A stretch of 64,000 nucleotides of DNA from Hofstenia miamia. Its lineage: Eukaryota > Xenacoelomorpha > Acoela. The notes beneath the pieces were generated by a model. It was given only the letters and a program-made list of their open reading frames with translations, was not told the DNA's origin and ran no database searches. Every line of letters begins with the position of its first letter. Position 1 is the stretch's first letter. The DNA is taken from NCBI GenBank assembly GCA_004352715.1, contig SCFE01000084.1, forward strand, positions 1,310,509 through 1,374,508, in the 5' to 3' direction. Positions 35,886 to 46,391 of the stretch are shown here, one piece after another. The position numbers and the translations under genes are program-made.

Positions 35886-36496
35886 CCGCGGTATACCACA
35901 ACAATGGCTATTATTATCTTCGTAAGAAGATATTCATTTCTTAATTATTCTTTTAGGGTTTTGGATCATTCGTAGAAAACTTTAAAGACAATTTCTTATG
36001 TATTTTGTGATTTCACTCAATTTTATTAAGGTAGTATCAAATTTTCAATGAAATATGTAAAAACTACTTTTAATATTTTATTTTGTATGTGAAATCTCTT
36101 AGTTTTGTTTCAGAAATACTTTTTTGAGAAATACTTCTAGATTTTATATCTTAAAACAAAACACGCAATATGTATGACTTTTATGTCACCACAAGTTGTT
36201 TTGTTGTTTTAATTCTTACGACAAAAAAAACCTGTGATCATAACAGACACTCCAATGCAGACAGCAGCAGAAGTAAATGAATTTCTATTGGCCAATTTTT
36301 TTAAGAAAATAATTGATTTTAGCAATAGATTTGCAGTTGTAGGGATGCTACAACTCTTTGCATGTGTGATGCAATGCATAGATAGTTAGAAGTAAGGAAC
36401 CCAGTACAAAATTCATGCACTGATAATGGTTTTCGTTGCATAAATGTAAATCTACAGTCATTCAATGTTAACGTAGCGAAAGAGACAAGCAAACTT
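35886..36496. other. AT-rich stretch between gap and inverted-repeat arm
   Basis: A 50-codon open piece at about 36226-36390 (plus strand; contains VIITDTPMQTAAEVNEFL) ends at a stop. I do not recognise it. No LTR end matching the 5' LTR is visible. Confidence 0.4.
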
Positions 36497-36805
36497 CATG
36501 CAATCGGCTTAAAATTTCAAAGAGATTTAATTAGAATGATATTTCCCCAAATTTCTTATATTTTGACACTAATCCAACATTATTCACTCTAACTTAATTT
36601 TGTTTAGTAAGCAGGTAACTTGTATAAAGAATTTCTATACTGCACTATATAATTTTGCACTAAGCAATACAATTCATTTAAAATTGTTGACACTATTTTT
36701 AAAAAAAGAAAAAATGAATGTCTTAAAGTTGGGCTTCATTGTTTTATTTTTGCGAAGTTTCTCGATTTTTAAAAAGAGTAAAAATATTACACTTAAAAAA
36801 ATATT

Positions 36806-36967
36806 TTACCAGAACTTCTTTTGTGATGGTGAGCTGCGCCTGCTACCATGCCAATTAATTCTTGCGGAATCGCTTGCATACGGATTATAATATATCGGAT
36901 ATTTAGTAGTAGTTGTAGAAGTAGTAGTAGTCAGATTAATAGTAGTAGTATTAGTTGTTGTAGAATG
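36806..36967 (-). CDS. Thr-rich terminal exon candidate (right arm)
   Basis: This is the minus-strand counterpart of 23202-23369, two codons shorter in the Thr tract. It keeps the acceptor-like CTCATCATAG, the tail with KYPIYYNPYASDSARINW, and the TAA stop. Conservation of frame despite a repeat-length change of whole codons is weak support for coding. Confidence 0.3.
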   Translation of the reverse strand, partial: HSTTTNTTTINLTTTTSTTTTKYPIYYNPYASDSARINWHGSRRSSPSQKKFW

Positions 36968-38227
36968 CTATGATGAGATTGAAACAATTGAAGCTTCATT
37001 CCATTTCAACTTCTCAGTAGAGTGAAATCCTGTATAACATTAAACATATAAACGATTTCAAATCCAAGAAACCTAGTAGTACACCAAACCTCATACTTAA
37101 ATTGGAACGTACACATACAATTACACATTTAACTTATATGCTTAATTCCTGTATTCACTAGGTAATTATATTTCCCTCAATCTCTAAAATACGCAGTCGT
37201 AACTCCGATTTATACAAGTAAAGTCCCTAGCAATCCTAAGGATACACATTTTACACTAGATAAATACTCCTGAAATCGAAGAAAATTTATACAATGTCTA
37301 ATGGGGCAATTGGACAAATTTCACATATAAGCCACTTTTATTTATAAAATTTCGAATTATACTTTCAAGGGGAATTAATTTATATTTTGGAAGACAATCA
37401 TTGAAATATTGCAATTAATGAATTATTATGTACATGCCATTTGAGTAATCTTTGAAATAATTAAAATACAAAAACATCAAGGCAAAGCATTTGCAATTAA
37501 ATGTAAAAATATTATACTTTTAAGAATTCCTTTACGATTAAAACTCTGTGAGCCTTACTACACGTCTTCTTTCTGGGAGACAGAATCTTTGCTGTTAATT
37601 CTGCTTCTGAATACAGATGGTCGTTTTCCTGTGCAACTCATTAAATCATCGCCGAGCATTGTGATTCTGGTCTATTATTCTAAATAGTCAGAATTAGAAA
37701 TAATAAAAATTCAGGTACTATCCCAAAAAATTTCAAACGGGGTGGGGGCTGCTCAAATTATTTTTCCTAAAATTATTAAAAATGATTAATTATTGTATTA
37801 AGTTGTCCAAATCTAATGACATCTGCAATGATTTATGAAGTTTTCCAAAAAACGTTGATGTACATATTTATCGACTTGAAAGCTAATTATTATTCATGGG
37901 GCAGCAGAAAATGTGTGAGAAACATGTTTTCTATCTTACGAAAAACCACTAAAAATATTTTTATAAGCATAAACCATATAAGTGTTTTTAAAACAAGAAA
38001 AACGGTACATACAAATTACTAATAAATCTGTCGATCTGTCTTCTGAAAGTACTCGAAAATGAAAAGACCAAATCTAAAATTTTTAAAATAAAAATACCAA
38101 TTATGTACAAAATATATACTGCTGATAAGCAAATAAAATATTTAGAAAAATTACATTGTCTGACACTGAAGTAATCCTTGTCATGCGTGATTTCCGCAAT
38201 TCCCTTTTAAGTTCAATTAGCGTAGTA

Positions 38228-39563
38228 CAGAGCTGCAACCGTTCCTTGCTTTCGTCCGTCTCGTGCCGTGCCGTGCTTTACATTTTGCGTTACTTAGCCG
38301 TGCCGTGACCTATATATGTAATATGCGTCTGAAAGTCACAATTATTTTTTTTAAATTTTCTGTTTATAATATATTACATTCTAGTTCATGTTTAATAATA
38401 CAAATGATTCTTATAAATAGACTTGCATAGAAATTACTTTGCGAGAATTTTTAGAATACAACAAAAATATTTGTATTTTCGTTATGCCACATTATTCCTA
38501 CTTGATTTTTTGCAGAATTTTAAATCATGGCTTAGAGATGTATTAGATATTACGTTTTGCGATTTTTGTCAAACTGTCGTGTGGCATATTTAGTACAAAA
38601 CGAATTATTTAATACACGTAATTTAATGCTTCTAACTTTATAGTATATATGTTCTAATTCATACATTAATTTTGCATGCAGTAAGCGTTTTCTAATATAT
38701 TAGTTCCTTTTATTTATGTGTCCATTTTGTTAGAGTAGCATGCCATGTAATCCAGTATGTTAGTTACTTTAAAAGTACATTACACATTAAAACCCATCTA
38801 AAGTCTTGCAAGCCCTTAATTTTTTTAATTTTGCTTTACAGACGTGCGTTCTAAGATAATAACGCAATGTTTTAAGATATAAAACTACGATTTTCTATTG
38901 AGCAACTTATTAGATAACATGATATTATTTTTAAAATTTTATTGTTCTATTATTTAAATACTATGTTACTATTAAATTTTAAACATTATAATAATAATAA
39001 AGTTCAAATTCGTTTCCATGTTGCGATGTTTCAAAAAATTGCTTTGCTAAACATTGCGTATAGTTCTTACAAAGTTCGTGTGAATTTGACGTTTCAGGTT
39101 ATTCACGCACTAGTTAACATGGGTACATTCAATTAGAATAAGTAAACCTTATATCAAAAGTTTCTTCAAAAATAAAGTTTTTAGTTTTTCACCGGTTTAA
39201 TTCTAGTAAATATGAATATTTTGATGTTTATTTGTGAAAAACATTACATTAATGTGTTTATTAAAAATCGGAATGCATACTTGTGTTGTAGGAATCTGGC
39301 GTAAAAGATGTTTTTTCAACAAATGTGCTTTTTTCCAACATTTACAGTAAAATTTTCAAACAAAAATACAACAATTACACTTGTATTCGTGTGATTTGTA
39401 CTAGAATTATATATTTTTGAAAAACCGTGCCGTAACTAATAATATTTGTGAAAAACCGTGCCGTGCCGGGCCGTGCCTAAAATCCACCGTGCCGGGCCGT
39501 GCCTAAAATCCACCGTGCCGTGCCGGGCCGTGCTTCCAAAAACCAGGCACGGTTGCAGCTCTG
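38228..39563 (-). mobile_element. hAT-like element with CACGGC subterminal repeats (right arm)
   Basis: This is the counterpart of 20627-21936. The ends CAGAGCTGCAACCGT and CACGGTTGCAGCTCTG are inverted. The flanks GCGTAGTA (38220-38227) and GCGTACTA (39564-39571) form an 8 bp duplication with one mismatch. The GTGCCGGGCCGTGCC arrays near 39420-39550 are longer than in the left arm. There is no transposase. Confidence 0.75.
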
Positions 39564-39879
39564 GCGTACTATCTAGTGTTTCAATGACCTTAATTTATCG
39601 ATCATTGCTGGCATTGAATAGTTGGTGATCTCATGAACCATCGGTATTGCTAAAGCTAAACATGCAACTAAAAGTAAAATATATCATTCAAAATTAGTAG
39701 CCATGCGCCAGTGTTTGTTCTAAAATTGGGAAATTCCCTGTCCAACGGCGGAGGGTAACAAATACCATAAAAATATTTATTTATTAAGACTATTAAACAA
39801 CAGTTCCACACTGTTTGTAATGAATAATTCTTGGTACTCTTGTTATTGAATCAGGTCATTGATGTTCATAAATATAGAA

Positions 39880-41170
39880 TTAAGCAATTGCAATTCTTTG
39901 TTTTAAAAATCGCTTTTCTAAAGAAATTAATATATTTCTGACAACGCCAAGACATATATTGTGTATATAATCCAGAGGCACATCATTTGGTATTGATTGT
40001 ATTGAACAAATAATACTTCATGATTTTACTCCACGAACAGCAACACCAATTTCAATGTCTTCCCTTACATCTTTCATAAATGATGTGTTAGTTCGCTCAA
40101 CAAAGTTTGAAAATGGATATATGCGACGATTTTTAATATTGACACCGGTTCCATAACAATATAGACAACTTTCTCTTCCATTAAATTGTTTTGTTCCACA
40201 TATAGATGCTTTTGCAAGAAGATCTGCTATAAGCATTCTGCATTTAACACCCAAAGTATAAGTTTTTTCGGAGTAAATAAATTCAATTCCGAATGTTTAA
40301 AAATTTACCAATCTATTTAAAATTTTTCCTGGAAACAATTGTCAATCAGGCTTATTTGGAACGCAAGAAATTCCTAGCCAGAGGATATTGTGATAAGCAA
40401 ACCTCCTTTTTGGGGAAAGTTACAAAATTTGCGCCCAAACAGGCCAAATTGAAATTGTTCTAGATTTAAGCACAGGACAGCTATCTGAATTTATTGATAT
40501 CCACACTGTAAAATCAAAATCGTTCTTTAACTGAGGGCACAAAAGAAAATCATCATTATGTTTGATTTCAAAATTTCTCTGGATTTTCAATTTTAAAAGA
40601 TTTTCAAAATCGGGAAAACAAATAATAATCACTAAATGTGTTTTCAGTAAAGAAATTTTTCTTTATGGAATTAAACGTTGGCAGATTATTGGCTTGTGGT
40701 AAAAGACGTTCGCATATTTTCAGATATTCTTTAACACATTCTTCAGGAACAGAGTGACGACACATTAATTGTGAAATATCGTTTTTGAACTCACTGATTT
40801 TATAGTTGGAATTAGCAGTTATACAGTCATTCTCAATAGCGCAGATATCACTTCTTGAATTTAATGATGAATTTAACGACGGTATTGCAAAGGCATCATG
40901 GGATGAAAAGCTTTTTGTAGGCGTAGAACACATTTGTAGCTTGTTTAAAGCAAGTGGGCTAATAAAATCAGGCAACGTAAATAAATTTAGCGAACAATCA
41001 TGATGGGATTGGTACTGTCTAATAGTCTGAGCGTCATCATCCGATTGGCTAACTACTGAAACTTCAGAGTCCGTGGAATTCGAATCTGTTTTAGAGGATA
41101 CATTCAAACAACGTGTTTTATATACATTTGTGTTATTGTCTTTTAAACTTCTTTTCATTTGAACGATCAC
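39880..41170 (-). pseudogene. tnp2-like (Transposase_21-type) transposase remnant
   Basis: The minus strand reads, in order: a Ser/Asp-rich N-terminus from ATG at 41170 (188 codons); a block FTVWISINSDSCPVLKSRTI followed by WPVWAQI (40420-40632); WLGISCVPNKPD; then VKCRMLIADLLAKASICGTK followed by QFNG and a CLYC pair (40018-40254); then VPLDYIHNICLGVVRNIL and SLEKRFLK inside the inverted-repeat arm. These match the order of metazoan tnp2-like transposases: SFNIDGLPLFKSS..WP, then aD.PARA...KqfNG..gC..C, then DYMH.VcLGV. Frameshifts and stops break it at least four times. The family assignment is from motif order. Confidence 0.6.
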
Positions 41171-42057
41171 TAAGAATATGTAAAGTTTACATCAATACAT
41201 CAGATTAGAATGTTGAAATGTATTAGAACCCATTTACATGTTAACATTATACATCATACTAAATACAATACAGGTACCAAAATTCGAATTGTATACATTG
41301 ATAACTTTCAAATTTTAGCATAATAATCAGTGTATTTGATACTGCAATACTATAGGCACTAAGAACATCTATCTCTCAAATCAACACTACCCATGCCAAA
41401 CTGAACTGTAAAAACGGATCTTTGTTTGGTTCTAAATGGGTTAAATTAATAGTTAGACGCATTTAAAAAATATTTGATCAGCAAAAAAGGCATTTTCTTA
41501 CCACAGAGCGGAATGAATGCTCCAGTCACTTAGTTATATTCACGTGCATCACGTGACCGATTCATTCGAGTGCTCACTCAATCATAAGTAATACACTGAT
41601 AACACTCATTGCGCAGCATTTGCAGAGTTACCCATGCCATAGAAGTCTATGCCCATACACAGAACAGTTGTGGCAGTTGAAGTGTGTACAGAATTGCAGG
41701 ATAAAGTGAGTATAGTTCTATATTATATGTGAATATTCTTGGGGTTCACATCTATATAAAATGCAGTATTTATCAGTATACACACCAATGATATTTTCCA
41801 CTCGGTTTAAAAAGTTAGATTACCTTTAAAAAAGTAAAAGTTGGAACTATTAACAAGATACTAATCAAATAGAAAGTCTTAATTAACCAAAGAATATATA
41901 TATTAACTAAAATATAATTGTGTTACTGTAAAACATTGTCTGCCATTCTAGTTGACCAATTTGTAATTTCCATAACTCAAATACTAATTTTTAATAGTTT
42001 CTCACAGTGCTACTTGTTTCCCCATTTTACTGTATATATACATATTTTACTGTATAT
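41171..42057. other. AT-rich stretch, no gene
   Basis: No supported gene. It leads into a (TA)n-bounded gap. Confidence 0.45.
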
Positions 42058-42382
42058 NNNNNNNNNNNNNNNNNNNNNNNNNNNNNNNNNNNNNNNNNNN
42101 NNNNNNNNNNNNNNNNNNNNNNNNNNNNNNNNNNNNNNNNNNNNNNNNNNNNNNNNNNNNNNNNNNNNNNNNNNNNNNNNNNNNNNNNNNNNNNNNNNNN
42201 NNNNNNNNNNNNNNNNNNNNNNNNNNNNNNNNNNNNNNNNNNNNNNNNNNNNNNNNNNNNNNNNNNNNNNNNNNNNNNNNNNNNNNNNNNNNNNNNNNNN
42301 NNNNNNNNNNNNNNNNNNNNNNNNNNNNNNNNNNNNNNNNNNNNNNNNNNNNNNNNNNNNNNNNNNNNNNNNNNNNNNNNNN
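42058..42382. other. Gap of 325 N inside a (TA)n tract
   Basis: TA repeats lie directly on the right side and TATAT on the left, so the gap is probably an unresolved microsatellite. Confidence 0.9.

Positions 42383-42442
<60 letters not shown>
42383..42442. repeat. (TA)n microsatellite
   Basis: TA repeat ending at the left terminus of the Tc1 element. Confidence 0.9.
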
Positions 42443-42445
<3 letters not shown>

Positions 42446-43307
42446 TACTGGCCAAAAGTTTAGAACAGTAACCTGTCTAAAGCGTGTTTTATGCTATTTC
42501 CTGGAAACTTCTTAAAATTCCTGGAATTCCCATTTTTTCTTAGAATTTACAACAGATTCATTTAGATAATCAAATTAACACAACTTTAGATTTACACACA
42601 ATACATTTTCACTGAAAAAGCACTATCATTATAGTTTGAAATATGGTATTTGGTAGTGAAATTTACCAACAAAGCGTGCTATAGCTGTTAGAATGGGCGT
42701 GTCAGTATCTTTGCTATTCAGAAGTGTTACTTGCTATCAGCTTGGGGTGCTATAACTGCAAATGGGCGTGCTGATCTGCATTTCGTTCCTCACAACAACA
42801 CAGTCACAGCCAAGGCCTACCTCAGAGTAATTCATTAGAAAGTTCCCATGTTTATGCAGCTTTGCGGAGCATCTGTACTACAACAAGATGGTGCTCCTTG
42901 CCACAGCGCCAAAGTTGTGAAACAGTGGATTGCATCACAAGACTTTCGGCTGCTTAAGAAATGGCCGGGGAACCCCCAGATCTTAACGTCATAGAAAATT
43001 GCTGGCATCACATAAAAAACTCTCTGAGGAAGCCCCAATGCACATCACTCGACTATGAAGGAGCAAATTAAAAAGTGGTATAGTGCACAGATTACACATG
43101 ATTATTGTTGGAAGCTGGTTGTCTCAATATATCATAGCGCTTTTCCGCGATATTAGTGAGTTTTTCTGAATTAACTATTTACTTTCTACACGGTGTTATC
43201 ATATTGTTTCTACATTGTGTTATTATATTTTCTACATTACGTTTTTTAGTGTAAAATACAAAAATTTCTAATTTTGGAAAGTGTTCCCAAACTTTTGGCC
43301 AGTACTG
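42443..43307 (+). mobile_element. Internally deleted Tc1 transposon
   Basis: The termini CAGTACTGGCCAAAAGTTT and its inverse (ending at 43307) are flanked by TA on both sides. This is the classic Tc1 terminal sequence and target. The element is 865 bp, about half the usual 1.6 kb. The interior keeps the transposase C-terminal half on the plus strand: LHFVPHNNTVTAKAYL, then VLQQDGAPCHSAKVVKQW with the second catalytic Asp, then WPGN and, one frame over, DLNVIENCWHHIKNSLRK with the catalytic Glu. Frameshifts and stops (about 42835 and 42970-42990) disable it. The N-terminal DNA-binding part is missing. Confidence 0.88.
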
Positions 43308-43336
43308 TATATATATATATATATATTTATATATAT
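43308..43336. repeat. (TA)n microsatellite
   Basis: TA repeat immediately right of the Tc1 terminus. The same arrangement recurs at 45173-45202. Confidence 0.85.
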
Positions 43337-43339
43337 AGG

Positions 43340-45022
43340 TGCAGGTCAAGCAGATTAACGTATTTTTTTACGAATATATCCCGTTCTTTGTTCAGTGTCA
43401 TATATACCAAATACCCATTGTATGGGAATTAGTTGTCCACGATGAAATTTTCCCCTGGACTACTTCACTTTCAACAATTTGGAAAACAATGCCTTCACCT
43501 CCAAAACTGAACAAGTTTTGTCTTTCCAAAAGCTGACCAATTTTCCACGCTGCGTATCGTGGATTTACCTTACCACGTGATATACCAAGTGCATACTCTA
43601 AAAGAAGACGTTGATCACTGCTAAGATCTTTCAGGGTATCTTCCAGGAAGAACATGTCGTCTAAGGCCCCACAGAATTTGGCGAAATTTACTTGTGGTAG
43701 CTCATGAAAGTCTTTTTCACATAGTTTACCAATTGATCCTGTAAAAGCAGTATGACCTTTACTTGTACCATCTAAATGTTTGAAAATAGCACGAAATGGT
43801 AACTCATTTTGATGCAAGGAGCATCCTATCGTGTGCAGCTTTCAGTTTATTTTAGTTTCAAGACATGTTACAAGGCCACTTTCCCAACCTGTGTTGGTGC
43901 TTGTATTATCTAGAAGTACAGCTTTGATAGTTTTTGTGCTACTAAGCTCTTCTAAAACACTAGCAGTTTCCTCTGCCTGGAGAAGGCCAGTCGCTCCTTC
44001 CAATGATGTCACTCTATGGGTGAGGTACTCTCCATGTTCATTTCCTGATTCTTTAGTGAAGATCAAATGATGTTCTTGACCCCTTGCTTGTTTCAGTTTC
44101 TTATCTCCCTTTTCGTCAGTCACTTCTTTGTATAACATGGTCTCTTTATCAACTTTTCCATCTACACTGATGCAGATATACTTCTCTAGATTCTGAGTAT
44201 GCTTTTCATCACTCATACACTTAATTCTAGACTTTTCCCTGTCCAGTTTTGACTTATCAACTATTATTTGTTTCACATCGAAATCATCTTTTAACAGTTC
44301 CATCACCTTTAGATCAAGGATTAAGGCGTTAGCCAGACTAGCACCTAGCCTAAAGGATATATCACCTCGAACCAATTCCATCGCGAATCTGGGATTTTAG
44401 AGAAAACTGTAGCCACCACTTACAACGTTATTTGGACTGAAATCATCATCTTCATCGTCATCAGCTGATCTTTCCAATTCTGCAGAACTCAAATCTATAT
44501 GTTGAGACAATGTTGTAGTGAAAGTAGAACTGGTCTCCTGCTGATGTTTTTCAACCTGCTTTTGTAGTTTCTTTTCTGCTTCTAAGGACCTTTGATGTCT
44601 TTTAACTGCTGCTTTATCAACAGGACCGAGTTGGAAGGAACCTTTTGGGCCTATCTTGGCCCTTTGGTCACGCAGATATTCTCTCTCCTTTATTGGTATC
44701 TTTTTGATGGCGGACAGGTACAAATCATATGTTGTACTGGACAGTTTTTATTTTTGCACTTTAAAAAATTGTTGTCGCATGGTCGAACTAGCAATTTACA
44801 TGTACACGCAGAAGTGTCAAACAGTCTATCAATTTTGTCCTCTAGATTTTGTTCTTTCTTGGCAGAGAGAGACTTTTGGTTCATCTCTTTTACCTTTTTG
44901 AAACAGAGAGTATCTACAAGCTTCACTATATAATATTTATCATATAATGGGAGCCTAGGATTTACAGCACGCCAAATGTCTATGATGTCATTAGCGATTA
45001 TTTTTGATATTTCATAGTCCTT
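43340..45022 (-). pseudogene. Unclassified transposon-type protein gene, copy 1
   Basis: The minus-strand frames join in order: KDYEISKIIANDIIDIWRAV and IVKLVDTLCF; a Cys/His-rich segment with C-X-C, C-X6-C, C-X4-C, H and C-X-C spacing; KEREYLRDQRAKIG; a Lys/Gln coiled stretch and acidic DDDEDDD; a long middle with VLLDNTSTNTGWESGLV; NELPFRAIFKHLDGTSKGHT; and SSDQRLLLEYALGISRG. Related proteins with a DGT..NTGW motif and the NELP..h...DG block are widespread in invertebrate genomes as repetitive, transposon-associated genes; the superfamily is unknown to me. Lesions: a frameshift near 44700, TAA near 44397, TGA at 43842-43844, and a +1 T near 43450. The 5' end is cut by the n at 45023. Confidence 0.6.
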
Positions 45023-45023
45023 N

Positions 45024-45169
45024 AGTTTTTCTGAATTAACTATTTACTTTCTACACGGTGTTATCATATTGTTTCTACATTGTGTTATTATATTTTCTAC
45101 ATTGCGTTTCTTAGTGTAAAATACAAAAATTTCTAATTTTGGAAAGTGTTCCCAAACTTTTGGCCAGTA

Positions 45170-45204
<35 letters not shown>

Positions 45205-46391
45205 TGCAGGTCAAGCAGATTAACGTATTTTTTTACGAATATATCCCGTTCTTTGTTCAGTGTCATATATACCAAATACCCATTGTATGGGAATTAGTTG
45301 TCCACGATGAAATTTCCCCTGGACTACTTCACTTTCAACAATTTGGAAAACAATGCCTTCACCTCCAAAACTGAACAAGTCTTGTCTTTCCAAAAGCTGA
45401 CCAATTTTCCACGCTGTGTATCGTGGATTTACCTTACCACGTGATATACCAAGTGCATACTCTAAAAGAAGACGTTGATCACTGCTAAGATCTTTCAGGG
45501 TATCTTCCAGGAAGAACATGTCGTCTAAGGCCCCACAGAATTTGGCGAAATTTACTTGTGGTAGCTCATTAAAGTCTTTTTCACATAGTTTACCAATTGA
45601 TCCTGTAAAAGCAGTATGACCTTTACTTGTACCATCTAAATGTTTGAAAATAGCACGAAATGGTAACTCATTTTGTTGCAAGGAGCATCCTATCATGTGC
45701 AGCTTTCAGTTTATTTTAGTTTCAAGCCATGTTACAATGCCACTTTCCCAAACTGTGTTGGTGCTTGTATTATCTAGAAGTACAGCTTTGATAGTTTTTG
45801 TGCTACTGAACTCTTCTAAAACACTAGCAGTTTCCTCTGCCTGGAGAACGCCAGTCGCTGCTTCCAATGATATCACTCTATGGGTGAGGTACTCTCCATG
45901 TTCATTTCCTGATTCTTTAGTGAAGATCAAATGATGTTCTTGACCCCTTGCTTGTTTCAATTTCTTATCTCCCTTTTCGTCAGTCACTTCTTTATATAAC
46001 ATGGTCTTTTTATCAACTTTTCCATCTACTCTGATGCATATATACTTCTCTAGATTCTGAGTATGCTTTTTCATCACTCATACACTTAATTCTAGACTTT
46101 TCCCTGTCCAGCTTTGATCCACCAACTATTATTTGTTTTACATCGAAATCATCTTTTAAGGGTTCCATCACCTTTAGATCAAGGTGATCACAATTCCATC
46201 GTGAATCTGGGAGTTTTGAGAAAACTGCAGCCACCACTTACAACAGTATTTGGACTGAACTCATCACTTTCATCGTTATCAGCTGATCTTTCCGATTCTT
46301 CAGAACTCAAATCTATATTTTCAGACGATGTTGTAACAAAAGTAGAACTGGTCTCTTGCTGGTGTTTTTCAACCTGCTTTTGTAGTTTCTC
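45024..46391. repeat. Direct duplicate of 43156-44575, starting at a single n
   Basis: From the first base after the n at 45023, the sequence repeats the Tc1 right end, the (TA)n run and the transposon-type gene. Differences include a ~50 bp deletion near 46180 and many substitutions. It is either an allelic contig placed in tandem or a true duplication with some divergence. Confidence 0.85.
45220..46391 (-). pseudogene. Unclassified transposon-type protein gene, copy 2
   Basis: This has the same family and order as copy 1, but lacks its 5' part (similarity ends near 46391). Here the C-terminus is intact, continuing through GQLIPIQWVFGIYDTEQRTG to the stop at 45220. The region corresponding to the TAA of copy 1 is open (SGGCSFLKTPRF). 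It shares the TGA after ETKIN (45706-45708) with copy 1. It has its own frameshift near 46070 and a deletion near 46180. It is non-functional as it stands. Confidence 0.6.

Larger units (their letters stand above)
36497..39985 (-). repeat. Large inverted repeat, right arm
   Basis: This 3.49 kb is the reverse complement of the left arm (19188-23676 minus its duplicated 1 kb). Similarity stops at ATG next to 36497 and at CATCAT near 39985. The arm holds the same parts in reverse: Thr-rich exon candidate, hAT-like element, interrupted exon and tnp2-like fragment. It differs from the left arm by scattered substitutions and short indels, so it is not an exact duplicate. Confidence 0.9.
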
